DNA from: Candidatus Aenigmatarchaeota archaeon | GTDB taxonomy: Archaea; Aenigmatarchaeota; Aenigmatarchaeia; QMZP01; QMZT01 | NCBI GenBank assembly: GCA_016932735.1 | Contig: JAFGCI010000008.1 | Coordinates: 1 to 64,000, forward strand | Direction of reading: 5' to 3' | DNA: 64,000 nucleotides | Shown: positions 1-9,175 of the stretch, in pieces | Position numbering within the stretch: position 1 is the first letter of the stretch | How the letters are laid out: every line of letters starts with the position of its first letter | The notes under the pieces: model-generated | The model's input: the letters and a program-made list of their open reading frames with translations, nothing else | Databases searched by the model: none | Told to the model about the DNA's origin: nothing | Translations under genes and position numbers: made by a program

Positions 1-2706
1 CAGGTTTGTTGTATTCTTGACCCCGCTGGCGTATTCAAAGTTATCGAGATTGCATGAGACATCTCCGGATTTGACAACAACGGATACATAAGCAACACCG
101 GACGTTCCTATAGCGCTTACTCCGACTCCCGTTCCGTCTGTTGTCACTATGTTGTTTGAGCTGTCAAGGACTGCTGTAATTCCGTCTGATGAAGGCTTGG
201 TTATTGAGATTGCAGTGGTGCCACCCCCCTGTATATCCACAATCCTCTTTGCTGAATCGACAATCATTCTGCTTTCATCAAGTGCAGCGACGCATATTGC
301 CCATTGGCCGGAAGCGCTTGGATGGAAGCCAGTATCGAATTCAAATTCCTTAATAAATCCGAATGTGGTTGTTGCTTGTTCAACTATGTTGCTGCTATAA
401 AGATAAGTGGAAACAGGTACAGAACCGCAGTCCTGGTTCTCGTTCTGTGTTATGTATTTAGAGATGTATTTTACATGGGCGGCTCCTATCATTCTCCCTT
501 CAATGTCATGGGTTCCTTTTCCGCTATACACTATGTTTCCGCCACTAAGTGTTACAACTATTCCGTCAGTCGTTGGGTTTGTGATAAGAAGTGCCTGGCT
601 TCCCGGAATAACTTCACAGTCGGTTCCGTTCCATCTGTGCCCATTCAGGCATTTTATGCATACCTTGTTATCTGCACAAACTCCGGCGCCGTCTTCCATT
701 GTGTCCGTATTCTTGGTATCCACACAGTGCTGGTTCGTCGTGTCGATGCATTGCGGCGGAGCCGCAAGTGTCTGTGTATCGTTCGTTGCGGCCGAGGATT
801 CTCCTTTGTTGTTATAGGCGGTCACCCAGAAATAATAATGATTATTGGCGGGAAGCCCTGTTATTGTCTCTCCCGTGCTGTCTCTTACCTTTGTCACTTT
901 TGTTGCGGTGGTCCTGTTGTTTTCGATGTTGTAATAAACGTAAAATCCCTGTTCGTTGTTTGAATTATCGTTCCATTTGACTCTTATCTGCTCGTGTGTC
1001 ACATCTTCAAATATGACATTTGAGGGGGCATTCGGTTTTGTCTGCACTGGTATCTGTTCACAGTTATTTGAACCGAAACGCCAGCCGCTTTTGCATCCCG
1101 TACAGCATTCCTTGCCTGCGCTACATGTATGGGAAGTCGTTGCGGCGCAGTTGGGGTCTCCCGCACCTATGCATTTGGATGGCGATGCGCATTGCTGTGG
1201 CGCCGGCTCGCTCTGGACTCTGAATGAGAAGCTGTAAGGCGCGGCAAGATAGTTGCCTGCAAGGTCTGTGATATTTGTTATATTTACATATACTATCTTG
1301 TTATACTGAAGCGCTGATGTCGGAGCGAATGTAATCTTTTTATCAGATGCGGTATACTGTGGCTGGCCTACGCTGACAGCCACCCCGTCACTATATGTAA
1401 TGGAATATTCAAAATATGTCAGCAATACTTCTTCCGAGAACTGTACCCAGATGTTAGAGCTCTTATCTACGCTGTTTCCGCTCGGGCTGCTTGCTGTTAT
1501 TGCCGGCGGCGTGGTGTCGCCTACGGTTCCTGTTGTCACTGTTACATTTTCCGTTCTCATGTTATCGTTTTCGTTGGTTTCCTCTACCTGATTGAAGTAA
1601 TCAGCGTTAACCACGATAGTGTTCCCGCCGATGCCCACCGTCTTGCCGTCTCCGGCTTTAGCCTCCGCATTCAGGACGGTCGCTGTGAATGTCTTTGTAT
1701 ATGTGGCTCCTGCCTTCACATCGCCTATCAAATCAACGTGAGGGAATACCGTCTTCTGGTAGAATAGCTGGATGATGAACGGCCCGGAATCCTCAAGGCC
1801 GTTATTGGTTATGTTTACTGATATATTCACTGATGTGTGTGAGGTGTTTACCGGATAAGGTTCCGTGCTTATCGATGAAATCATGAGGTTGGGCCTGAAG
1901 TCGTCACTAAGGTTGGCACAGACACCACCAACACAGCACATTCCCTCAGAGTCGCTGGAACTCACGAAGTTTCCGTTATAGCATATCTGCGTATCCTCGC
2001 ATATTACGCCGCTCATATTGCCGCATGTGAGCGTCTGGTTGTCGCAGCAGCATACCTCAAAAGTGACGCTGCAGTTGGGGCATCCGAAAACGGGCATGTA
2101 GGGGTCGGCGCATTGCGTCAGATTCATCTTGTTCGGGGATACCGCATTAGCATAGCCGTTGTTGCGGCAGCATTCCGTGCAGTTGGAAACTCCCGTATTC
2201 TGCCCTAAATCAACAGTGCAATTGTCTTCAATCCTTAACAAATATGTAACTCCTGCATGCAGTATGTCTTTTTCAGGATATAGTATGTTCCTCCCGTTTT
2301 CATTCTTGAGGGTGAATGCAACCGACTTTCCGCATTGGTCCTCTATGTAGTTCATGCCGGTATCAAGATAAGCATAAATCATGTTCCATCCTTTGGTGAG
2401 GTTTGTCGAATTGGGCTGTATGGATTCCCCTTCAAAATTAAGATTGCAGTTATTGCTGACTTTGATAAGGTAAGATTCTCCTGACTGGAGGGTGTCCGTG
2501 CTTACGTCCAGCCTGGAGCCCTTTATTATGAAGGCCTTCGGATTCTGCGTGGGGCATTGGCTATCGATATCGATGTCCGCAGTGGTATAAACGGAAACGA
2601 GGTTCCAGCCCTTCTGCAGGCTGATGTCAAAAGCACTGACCGAAAAAGAACAAACAAAAAGAGCTATAACTAAAATCACAAAAAAGGATATCTTCCCCCA
2701 TTTCAT
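1..2706 (-). CDS. Large secreted Cys-rich surface protein, C-terminus beyond window
   Basis: The frame is open from an ATG at 2706 to the left edge (902 codons), so the protein is longer than seen. An SD-like GGAGGTT lies just upstream. Residues 4-22 form a signal peptide or anchor. Next come repeated 'QKGWNLVSVY' / 'TKGWNMIYAY' segments, a Cys-rich stretch (about 190-265) with CC and CCC clusters, a CARDB-like domain (about 268-375), a Big_5/Ig-like domain (about 400-490, 'PAITASSPSGNSVDKSSN'), a second Cys-rich patch, and a fibronectin type III-like domain (about 555-650, 'NEQGFYVYY'). I infer a cell-surface or pilus-associated protein, since it ends a pilin operon on the same strand. The function is unknown; an adhesin is one possibility. 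Confidence 0.85.
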   Translation of the reverse strand, partial: MKWGKISFFVILVIALFVCSFSVSAFDISLQKGWNLVSVYTTADIDIDSQCPTQNPKAFIIKGSRLDVSTDTLQSGESYLIKVSNNCNLNFEGESIQPNSTNLTKGWNMIYAYLDTGMNYIEDQCGKSVAFTLKNENGRNILYPEKDILHAGVTYLLRIEDNCTVDLGQNTGVSNCTECCRNNGYANAVSPNKMNLTQCADPYMPVFGCPNCSVTFEVCCCDNQTLTCGNMSGVICEDTQICYNGNFVSSSDSEGMCCVGGVCANLSDDFRPNLMISSISTEPYPVNTSHTSVNISVNITNNGLEDSGPFIIQLFYQKTVFPHVDLIGDVKAGATYTKTFTATVLNAEAKAGDGKTVGIGGNTIVVNADYFNQVEETNENDNMRTENVTVTTGTVGDTTPPAITASSPSGNSVDKSSNIWVQFSEEVLLTYFEYSITYSDGVAVSVGQPQYTASDKKITFAPTSALQYNKIVYVNITNITDLAGNYLAAPYSFSFRVQSEPAPQQCASPSKCIGAGDPNCAATTSHTCSAGKECCTGCKSGWRFGSNNCEQIPVQTKPNAPSNVIFEDVTHEQIRVKWNDNSNNEQGFYVYYNIENNRTTATKVTKVRDSTGETITGLPANNHYYFWVTAYNNKGESSAATNDTQTLAAPPQCIDTTNQHCVDTKNTDTMEDGAGVCADNKVCIKCLNGHRWNGTDCEVIPGSQALLITNPTTDGIVVTLSGGNIVYSGKGTHDIEGRMIGAAHVKYISKYITQNENQDCGSVPVSTYLYSSNIVEQATTTFGFIKEFEFDTGFHPSASGQWAICVAALDESRMIVDSAKRIVDIQGGGTTAISITKPSSDGITAVLDSSNNIVTTDGTGVGVSAIGTSGVAYVSVVVKSGDVSCNLDNFEYASGVKNTTNL

Positions 2707-2824
2707 ATCTGAACCTCCAAAACAACTTTAATTGGATTTCCTATCCAAAATCCTAATAGTTAACTTCACTACTCTGTTCTTTGGCTTTCATTCCAATCTG
2801 AAATTAAAGGCCAATAACCATGAC

Positions 2825-3055
2825 TCAGGACTCGCAGCAGCAAAGCTCGACGCCTTCGCATATCTCGGCTGTTACAGGAATTCCGGGATCGTCGCACTCA
2901 GTGAACTGCACGCAGTCCGGACTGATTGCCGGTCCCTGTCCTTCCTGAGAACAGTAATAGTCACAATCTTTTACTTGTTCTATTGTAGCACAGCCCGATA
3001 TGAACAGTATCGCAATCAGAACAATCCCGATAAACGCTATTTTTTTCTTTATCAT
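2825..3055 (-). CDS. Small predicted lipoprotein, Cys-rich
   Basis: 76 residues from the ATG at 3055. The N-terminus has a basic start, a hydrophobic core (IAFIGIVLIAILF) and a lipobox-like ISGC, so Cys22 is the likely lipidation and anchoring point. The mature part is short and rich in Cys and acidic residues, ending VELCCCES. The longer upstream frame would lie inside the previous gene, and this start leaves a 4-nt gap after it, as expected inside an operon. The Cys-rich style matches the other secreted proteins of this locus. No family is recognised. Confidence 0.7.
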   Translation of the reverse strand: MIKKKIAFIGIVLIAILFISGCATIEQVKDCDYYCSQEGQGPAISPDCVQFTECDDPGIPVTAEICEGVELCCCES

Positions 3056-3059
3056 AGAA

Positions 3060-3986
3060 TCACTCAAATGCACAGCAACAAAATGAACCCTCTGTACAGG
3101 GATTTTGTTTATTGTCGCCGTCATAATATATCACCGCATTTATATATTGATAAGAAGTGTCTAACAGTGGAGCCCACAAACATGATGAATAATCGGGACT
3201 CTGGTCATCGCCGGTCATGCAGTTGCTTCTATAGGCAAGCGTGTATGTTTGGCCTTCGTAAATTAGACCGTTACAGAATGTATCACATACTCCGGAGCCT
3301 CCTGCTGGCGGCGGATTGCTTCCGCCATTGTTTCCCCCTCCGTTATTCGGGGCTTCCCCACCCAATGCTCCTGTTATCGTGATGTTCGTTCCGCACATCG
3401 GACCTATCCAGCCTGCCCAGTTGGAGCCAGCCAAGTCACACTCTCCGAGATCCCATAACTGGTCGACTTTCATTGCGGCCTGTTCTGCAGTCAGGCTATT
3501 CTTCTGATAGTACCTGCAAAGTGTTGCTTCACAGTTGTCCATTGTCAATGACCTTGAGCCATACTTGCACTCGGAGCCTCCTATCATCGGGCAGTATATG
3601 TGCTCTTCGCATACCTCGTCCTGCCCGGGAGGGAGGGCTATCAAAGCAAAACTTCCTTTATCTATGTCTTTAATCACACCGTCACCGCTTACATCGACAG
3701 CGACGGCCTGGATGCAATAGTTTATTGCATCGGAATCATCGCCTGTCATCTTGAAATCGTTGCATAAATCGTTGCACTTTCGCATCGCTTCCCTTCCCTG
3801 ATTGTATTCCTGAATGTCATTAAGCTGTCCGGAAAGGCTTTGCTTTCCGCCACCCATCATCTCGGTGAACATGTTCACCAGAACGACGGTAACGATTATC
3901 ATTATTATAAGAATGAAAATGACCTCAATAACCTGCATACCTTTCATTTTCTTATGACCGACAGAATTCTTCATATTATTAAACAT
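3060..3986 (-). CDS. Pilin-like protein with class III signal peptide
   Basis: 308 residues. The N-terminus carries a prepilin-type leader: a short basic segment (GHKKMKG), a candidate cleavage before MQVIEV, then an unbroken hydrophobic helix of about 20 residues. The ectodomain has many Cys, a Gly/Asn/Pro-rich linker near residue 220 (GGGNNGGSNPPP) and ends FCCCAFE. A second ATG at 3974 would give an ATGA overlap with the gene before; the first ATG is kept because GAGGG-GTGAT precedes it. Likely a structural or minor pilin-type subunit of locus A. Prepilin peptidase is not encoded in the window. Confidence 0.75.
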   Translation of the reverse strand: MFNNMKNSVGHKKMKGMQVIEVIFILIIMIIVTVVLVNMFTEMMGGGKQSLSGQLNDIQEYNQGREAMRKCNDLCNDFKMTGDDSDAINYCIQAVAVDVSGDGVIKDIDKGSFALIALPPGQDEVCEEHIYCPMIGGSECKYGSRSLTMDNCEATLCRYYQKNSLTAEQAAMKVDQLWDLGECDLAGSNWAGWIGPMCGTNITITGALGGEAPNNGGGNNGGSNPPPAGGSGVCDTFCNGLIYEGQTYTLAYRSNCMTGDDQSPDYSSCLWAPLLDTSYQYINAVIYYDGDNKQNPCTEGSFCCCAFE

Positions 3987-4459
3987 ATAATCACATCCCT
4001 CAAACTCTCCCCAAATATAGATATTTTAATATTATCCCCTTTGCGATATAAATATTCCCCGCTTCCCTCCCTGACGATGAAAGACCCCGTTTCGACGCTC
4101 ATCGGGTTGCATCCGTCCTTGTATATTATCTCAGGAGCTTGGTTTTTCGGGAAAATGTCCTCAATCATCTGCCCGAACTTTTCCTTTGTCATTGAAAATC
4201 CCAGCGAGACATCCAGCTCTCTGCAATCTGTTTTCCGGATTACCGCAAGTATTATCCTGAAGTCGGCCTCGCTTATTTCCGTTCCATCGTATTTCTCGCA
4301 TATCTCTGCCTGTTGGGCGAACATATCTCCATACTGGGTCAAATCATCCGTCGGGTCGCTGTTAGAATTGACCCTCTGGCCGAGCCCGAAGATTATGGAG
4401 ACTACAGCAACTATAAGAACTATTGTTATAAGTATCCCTGCTATATAATGGGTCTCCAT
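3971..4459 (-). CDS. Membrane-anchored pilin-like protein
   Basis: 162 residues from the ATG at 4459 (an in-frame ATG at 4483 exists, but GAGGTTT sits just ahead of the later one). There is one N-terminal hydrophobic helix (IAGILITIVLIVAVVSIIFGL) and a mostly hydrophilic ectodomain with few Cys. The basic leader expected of a typical prepilin is weak, so it may be a plain N-terminally anchored protein. It sits among pilin-like genes on the same strand and its stop overlaps the start of the next gene. No family recognised. Confidence 0.65.
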   Translation of the reverse strand: METHYIAGILITIVLIVAVVSIIFGLGQRVNSNSDPTDDLTQYGDMFAQQAEICEKYDGTEISEADFRIILAVIRKTDCRELDVSLGFSMTKEKFGQMIEDIFPKNQAPEIIYKDGCNPMSVETGSFIVREGSGEYLYRKGDNIKISIFGESLRDVIICLII

Positions 4460-4505
4460 TGTAAACCTCGATAACCCCCACATTTCTAAGCGGGGTCATT
4501 GGACT

Positions 4506-4627
4506 TTGTTCAATGTATTGCACGTTAGTGCACATATTACAAGTTACATATGCAAAAACGTTTACCGTGTTTTTGCAATGCATTGCACCCGAAGGTGCAC
4601 ATGTACTCCGTCATTTATGGCGGAGTA
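4506..4627 (-). repeat. Hairpin-rich intergenic element, copy 1
   Basis: The 150-bp gap between two pilin-like genes is almost entirely inverted repeats. Two copies of a core hairpin, ATTGCAC-loop-GTGCACAT, lie at 4517-4535 and 4582-4602. Between and after them are unrelated hairpins: GCAAAAACG/CGTGTTTTTGC (4552-4576) and TACTCCG/CGGAGTA (4604-4627). The same core recurs on the other strand at 55555-55573. Strand is given as that of the surrounding operon; the element itself is nearly symmetric. It could be an RNA processing or stability element, or a small palindromic mobile repeat. Confidence 0.6.
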
Positions 4628-4632
4628 TTTGA

Positions 4633-5031
4633 TCAGCAATCAACCACTATCTGCGAGTTCCGCCAGTCATAGAATACTACTATATTCCTTGTGGTCCAGT
4701 CATCGCAGTCCCATCTCCCGCAGGTTCCTGTCGGGAAGTCCGCAGGACTGAAAGTTCCGCTTATTATGTAGCAGATTGCATTCGTTCCGGGATTGTATTC
4801 CTGAACAACCTTATTGCAGAGCATGCAATATTTCTCGATGTCAGCAGTTCCCTGGACGCCGCTCACATCGACTTTCTGCGCGACTATATTCCCTTCTTTG
4901 TCTTTCTCCGGTATTATGTCGTTTATCAGAGTCCTTCCGGAAAGATAGAAAGTGCTTATCAGAGATACGGCGACAACGACTACGATAATCAATATTATCA
5001 TTTTTACCGGATATTCAAGCGCGAGGCTCAT
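4633..5031 (-). CDS. Small pilin-like membrane-anchored protein
   Basis: 132 residues: an N-terminal hydrophobic helix at about 11-30 (MIILIIVVVVAVSLISTFYL) preceded by a 10-residue leader with a single Lys (EYPVK), then a compact ectodomain with paired Cys (CMLCNK, CGRWDC) and a C-terminal Cys. Its start overlaps the stop of the upstream gene by 4 nt, indicating translational coupling. The leader is not a textbook class III signal. Probably a minor pilin-type component of locus A. Confidence 0.65.
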   Translation of the reverse strand: MSLALEYPVKMIILIIVVVVAVSLISTFYLSGRTLINDIIPEKDKEGNIVAQKVDVSGVQGTADIEKYCMLCNKVVQEYNPGTNAICYIISGTFSPADFPTGTCGRWDCDDWTTRNIVVFYDWRNSQIVVDC

Positions 5032-5525
5032 TCCACTATCACCTTCCCTTCTTCATAATCATAATGGACAGCAAGTATAGACCTGCTCTCTACATCACCC
5101 GCTCTCCAGATAAAGTTGTCCCGATACTCGGCGGGTATTACGTCCATGAAATCCGTCTCGGTAACCTGTCCGCTCACTTCATCAAGATAAATCTCGAAAC
5201 AGACGATGTCCTTATCCTCGGTCCCGTCTCCTGATATCTTCCAGCAGGCAAGGCCATAAGAAGCGACCCTTGTCGAAATGGCCTGTATATTGGTGTCGCG
5301 GATGTTGACCCTTTCGAAGGTTTTCATCTCATCGACCCTGCAGAATGACGGGGGCGTCGGTCTCGAGTCTTCCGAGAAAGGTATTATAGCGACAAAGCCG
5401 TTATACATATAGCAGTAGCCGCCCTGAAGCGCCTGAGGGAACGGCGTGAAAAGATAAAGAAGGACAAGAAGTGAAGCAACGCCGATAATAATTTCGGCCA
5501 GCAATGTAAAAGTCATCCCTCTCAT
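5028..5525 (-). CDS. Pilin-like protein
   Basis: 165 residues. MRG-MTFTLLAE followed by a hydrophobic segment (IIIGVASLLVLLYLF) looks like a short class III signal peptide with cleavage after Arg-Gly. The ectodomain is about 135 residues with few Cys and no recognised domain. The start overlaps the preceding gene by 4 nt and the stop overlaps the following gene by 4 nt, so four pilin-like genes here are translationally coupled. Likely a minor pilin or pseudopilin. Confidence 0.68.
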   Translation of the reverse strand: MRGMTFTLLAEIIIGVASLLVLLYLFTPFPQALQGGYCYMYNGFVAIIPFSEDSRPTPPSFCRVDEMKTFERVNIRDTNIQAISTRVASYGLACWKISGDGTEDKDIVCFEIYLDEVSGQVTETDFMDVIPAEYRDNFIWRAGDVESRSILAVHYDYEEGKVIVE

Positions 5526-5896
5526 TGTATCACACTTATCCTTACTTTCCTTTCCTGCCCAAGATATGTTATCTTTATTTTGCTTTCGCCTGTTATTATA
5601 TCACTCCCCATCTCAAACTCGCATTCCTCGGGGACATACCACGCTATCATATCCTTCGTGACATTGCCTTCAATATCGACGTCCATCAGGTTGCAGTCAT
5701 CATTATAAGTCCTGTAGCTCCCCGCATGCTTCCTGCAGCAGTCAGAAACCAGTTTTCCTATATCCTCTGATGCCTGGAATTTCTCATTGCTTATTCCTGT
5801 TGTCGGAATCTGCGCAGCCGATAAAAAGAATCCCGCCATTGCGACCAGAGCGACAACGCCCATTATCAGTGAAACCAATTCCCTTGTTATGTCCAT
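5522..5896 (-). CDS. Pilin-like membrane-anchored protein, first gene of the pilin run
   Basis: 124 residues: an N-terminal hydrophobic helix (LVSLIMGVVALVAMAGFFLSA) and a small ectodomain with the pair CCRKHAG and one further Cys. A TATATAAA-like box about 20 nt upstream (near 5915-5921) suggests that transcription starts close to the ATG, giving a short leader for the run of pilin-like genes to its left. No family recognised; grouped with the pilins from topology and operon position. Confidence 0.65.
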   Translation of the reverse strand: MDITRELVSLIMGVVALVAMAGFFLSAAQIPTTGISNEKFQASEDIGKLVSDCCRKHAGSYRTYNDDCNLMDVDIEGNVTKDMIAWYVPEECEFEMGSDIITGESKIKITYLGQERKVRISVIQ

Positions 5897-5937
5897 ACTC
5901 TCACTTTTAATATTTTATATAGGGTATTTTTTCAATC

Positions 5938-5963
5938 CCGCTTTGTTATATCGTTTTTAGCGG
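5938..5963 (-). terminator. Hairpin between the pilin run and the GspF-like gene
   Basis: CCCGCT (5938 side) pairs with AGCGGG across a 14-15-nt T-rich loop. On the minus strand it lies just after the stop of the 738-residue membrane protein and before the promoter of the pilin run. Placement fits a 3'-end structure separating two transcripts; archaeal termination does not require a hairpin, so this is tentative. Confidence 0.35.
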
Positions 5964-5990
5964 GCATGTACTTTCCTATGTGATTTTATT

Positions 5991-8207
5991 TTACAATCCT
6001 CCACTTTGTATCATGTCTGTGATTATCCCGCCGAATATGAAGCTTGCGACAAGGAATGTTCCGATGTAAATGATAGCGGCGATTATCATGTTCTTTCCGA
6101 TTGTATAGTCTCTTGCGACCGTATCAAAACCGTTGTCGACTCCGTTTAACAGGAATGATATAAGGATAACGACCTCTATGCAGTAGAGGCCTATGATTCC
6201 CTGAAGGACTGTAAGGGGTATGAGCTTGCTCATGTCGCCGACTATCATATCCATTATTCCGGTGACTCCGCCAGTGCTTCCTCCGGACATAAATCCTGTG
6301 CTGAATATTTCCATGAGCTCGTCGAGCTGTTCGCCCAGCTGCTTAAGCATATTAAGGATGAAGACGCCAAGGGATGCTGTAATAGCGGTTACCATCGGAA
6401 CGATGAACTGCGCAAGCATCTCAAGGGATGAGCGGACCTTTGTCAGAAGCCTCTTTAGCATGTTCTCTACATTCTCCATGTTGTTAAGGTAACTGACTAT
6501 CGATTTTATTGCCTCCGCAGAGGTCTTCGTGCCTCTTTCAGTTGATTCAATAACTATCCTTAAAATCTCGCTTATCATCGGCGACGGGAAGTATTTCAGG
6601 ACGCCGTAATTCGGATCAAGTATCGCCGCCTTGAAAGTCATTCCCATGTTTATTATGTTATCATACATCCTCCTGAAGAACAGGAAAACGAGGGAGCTTT
6701 CCTCCATTCTTTTGGATTCTTCAAGGCTTCTTTCGACTGCGGCTTCAATCGGTATTCCTTCAGTAAGGAAGCTTCCCAGCATGAAAAGACCTACCTGGAA
6801 ACTCTTCTCAATCTCCTTTATCATGTTCCTGAGCTTTATCTTCTGCTTGCTCCTTCCGAAGAAATAAATCACAATCCCTACAGCGAATGCTATGGTTACA
6901 GCTAAAGTGGATGTTATATTGTCAAAGCCATACGCGCAGTTCTTGCAGAAATCGTAGTTTATGTCCATGTCATAGAATTCCTTGTTTACGCACTGGAAAC
7001 AGGCCGGCGCGTAAAGCTCGGATTCCCTGTATACGACTTTCTTGACAAGGTCGGGGTTGACCGCTCCTGCATAATCTCCCGCAAGGTTTATGAAATGGAA
7101 AAGCCCGGGCAGGATTATTACTAACAATACTATTATCGCAACGGGCAAAAGAGGTATAAGGAAATTTTTCGGCGGATTCGATTTCGGGACCGTGAACTTG
7201 TAGTAGCCTTCGGGAGCCATATCCGGATGCTTGCTTATATCCGGAGCCTTGAAAGCTCCCGGACGCTTCGAGAGGATTCTCCGCATGAACCAGAAGAGCA
7301 TCGCAGGGAGGACTATAAGATACCCTATTGCAAGGTCGGTGGATTCGACTCCATTGTGGACGAATATGGAAATGATGGGGAACATGACAAGGCCCATCGC
7401 TGGCATCAGTATTCCCATTGCATAAATGATGCTAATCTTTGGATAGACATTCTCCACATATTCCTCCATCTCCGTCTTGGTCTTTTCGAGGATGTAATTG
7501 ACAGTCTTTGAAATCGTCTCCTCCCTCTCCTGCTGGGTCGGCTGGTAGAGGACCTGATAAAGCATGTCCATTGCCTTGACGAAGTTGGGAGCCCACTTGA
7601 CCCACAAAGCAGTCTTCTCAGAAATGGCGTCCATTATCTTTACCTGCTTTCTCATTTCAAGGTCCCAGAGAATCTTTCTTATGTCGTCTGTTATCGGCCC
7701 TGAAGAGTATCTTGATGCGAACATCAGCGCCTTCTCAAAGTTAGGGGCAATCCTCATGTAGATGGACATGTATAACAGAATCTGTATGGATTCGTCGGCG
7801 GCTTTGACCCGGAGGACATCTGCGTTATACTGCGGCAGCGAGAACAGATACCATGCCGCCAATCCGGGAAGGACCAGAAGAAAGAACAGCTGCATGCTCC
7901 CCTGGGTGAACGGGAATGCAATCAACCCTATCACAAAAAGAATTCCTGCAACCGCTATCACGGAAGAGAAGACGTCGGTCGTGGTTATGTTCATTCTTGA
8001 GAACATTACGCTTTGGGAAAGCATCTTTTCGATGGCTTCGGGAGGCTTTATGCGGAGCTTTGAGCCGAAGAAAGCATAAATCTCTTCCATCCTGTCCTTC
8101 CTGAGGGTTTCTTCATTGACATAGCTCTTATACTCCATTGAATCTGTTGATGTTTTGGAAGGATCGCTGACGTCAAAAAAATCGAACTCATCCACCAAGT
8201 AGGCCAC
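5991..8207 (-). CDS. Type II secretion F-family (FlaJ/TadC-like) membrane protein, tandem fusion
   Basis: 738 residues containing two GspF/T2SSF-type domains (about 150-330 and 490-690), each with cytoplasmic helical bundles and flanking membrane helices (about 85-127, 265-310, 355-375, 440-460, 580-600, 650-730). Between them is a loop with two CxxC pairs (ACFQC near 402 and FCKNC near 418) that may bind metal or form disulfides. This is the membrane platform of an archaellum/pilus-type machine. FlaJ and TadC are usually single-domain, so this looks like two platform proteins fused. No ATPase is encoded next to it. The start is uncertain: GTG at 8207, or a leaderless GTG at 8195 placed about 25 nt from a TTATATAG box. 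Confidence 0.82.
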   Translation of the reverse strand: MAYLVDEFDFFDVSDPSKTSTDSMEYKSYVNEETLRKDRMEEIYAFFGSKLRIKPPEAIEKMLSQSVMFSRMNITTTDVFSSVIAVAGILFVIGLIAFPFTQGSMQLFFLLVLPGLAAWYLFSLPQYNADVLRVKAADESIQILLYMSIYMRIAPNFEKALMFASRYSSGPITDDIRKILWDLEMRKQVKIMDAISEKTALWVKWAPNFVKAMDMLYQVLYQPTQQEREETISKTVNYILEKTKTEMEEYVENVYPKISIIYAMGILMPAMGLVMFPIISIFVHNGVESTDLAIGYLIVLPAMLFWFMRRILSKRPGAFKAPDISKHPDMAPEGYYKFTVPKSNPPKNFLIPLLPVAIIVLLVIILPGLFHFINLAGDYAGAVNPDLVKKVVYRESELYAPACFQCVNKEFYDMDINYDFCKNCAYGFDNITSTLAVTIAFAVGIVIYFFGRSKQKIKLRNMIKEIEKSFQVGLFMLGSFLTEGIPIEAAVERSLEESKRMEESSLVFLFFRRMYDNIINMGMTFKAAILDPNYGVLKYFPSPMISEILRIVIESTERGTKTSAEAIKSIVSYLNNMENVENMLKRLLTKVRSSLEMLAQFIVPMVTAITASLGVFILNMLKQLGEQLDELMEIFSTGFMSGGSTGGVTGIMDMIVGDMSKLIPLTVLQGIIGLYCIEVVILISFLLNGVDNGFDTVARDYTIGKNMIIAAIIYIGTFLVASFIFGGIITDMIQSGGL

Positions 8208-8290
8208 CTATACTATATAATGCATGGAGGCCGGTTAAATAATTCGTTTCATGCAAAGGTTTAAAATATATTATATGTTATTACTCAACT

Positions 8291-9097
8291 ATGGTACATA
8301 TTTTCAATATCAACAATGGCAGAAGAATTAAAGGGGTAGTATCTGACCTTTATCATACGCTGATATATCTCGGCAACGACCCAAAAGCCCCGCCCCATGC
8401 TTATTATTCCCCATATACAGCCCTCCTGCATGATCTGGGATACAACATAAAAGATGCAGGATTCAGGGAGGCCGAGGAAATTATCCTGACGCAGAATTTC
8501 AGCGGCTTTTCAGAACTTGCGACAAAACTTAAACCAGACCATCGGGTTCGTCCGGAAAGGATTAAGGAGCATGAAATGAAGGTACAGAAAGCTTTGAGAG
8601 ACCCTAAATTCTTTCCTGACGAAAGAGTGCCTGCAGCACTGGGTTTTCTGAGAAATAAAAAATACAGACTGGGCATCATTTCTAATGTTTCCAGTCCTTA
8701 CAAATCTGCGTTTTATGACAGCGGTCTCGGCCTCCGGAACTTTATCGACGAATCGAACTGCATCTTTTCATGCGATACAACCGAAGCTTTCGGAAGGCCT
8801 ATGAGAAAACCCGACAGCTATATCTACGAAGAAATGTGCAATAAGCTCGGCCTTGAGCCGGAGGAAATACTTTTTGTTGGCAACAACCTGCAGATGGATT
8901 ACATAGGGCCGAGAATTATGAAAAGCAAGGCAGGCATTTTTGAATGGAAAACGGCTTCTCCTGATGAAAGAAGAGATATGGAAAAAGGAGGAATGCATTC
9001 AGTTCTTGTCGCAAGAGACGGTGCATATAAATCACATACAGATGTTGTTAAGATAGATAATTTCTGTAAAGTTCTCACATGTTTGGATAGAAGATAA
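8291..9097 (+). CDS. HAD-superfamily hydrolase, dehalogenase-like
   Basis: 268 residues. HAD motif I is SDLYHTL (nucleophile Asp19), with the second Asp replaced by Tyr as in L-2-haloacid dehalogenase-type members. Motif II is GIISNVS, motif III Lys is in RKPDSYIYEEM, and motif IV appears as VGNNLQMDYIGP. A helical cap lies between motifs I and II (about 35-115). The substrate cannot be told; the missing second acid argues against an ordinary phosphatase mechanism but is not proof. Divergent from the GspF-like gene, with an AT-rich promoter region (8208-8290) between them. Confidence 0.8.
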   Translation: MVHIFNINNGRRIKGVVSDLYHTLIYLGNDPKAPPHAYYSPYTALLHDLGYNIKDAGFREAEEIILTQNFSGFSELATKLKPDHRVRPERIKEHEMKVQKALRDPKFFPDERVPAALGFLRNKKYRLGIISNVSSPYKSAFYDSGLGLRNFIDESNCIFSCDTTEAFGRPMRKPDSYIYEEMCNKLGLEPEEILFVGNNLQMDYIGPRIMKSKAGIFEWKTASPDERRDMEKGGMHSVLVARDGAYKSHTDVVKIDNFCKVLTCLDRR

Positions 9098-9175
9098 TAT
9101 TTCTTAACATATATTCCGAAAAAGTTACGATTATAACATTATTTGGTATAATATCTTATTTTATTAGGTATCCGG

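Noticed and set aside
304-963. Long plus-strand open frame opposite the surface-protein gene
   Set aside because: It is antisense to a continuous 902-codon minus-strand frame with signal peptide, FN3 and Big_5 patterns; its own translation has no domain pattern.
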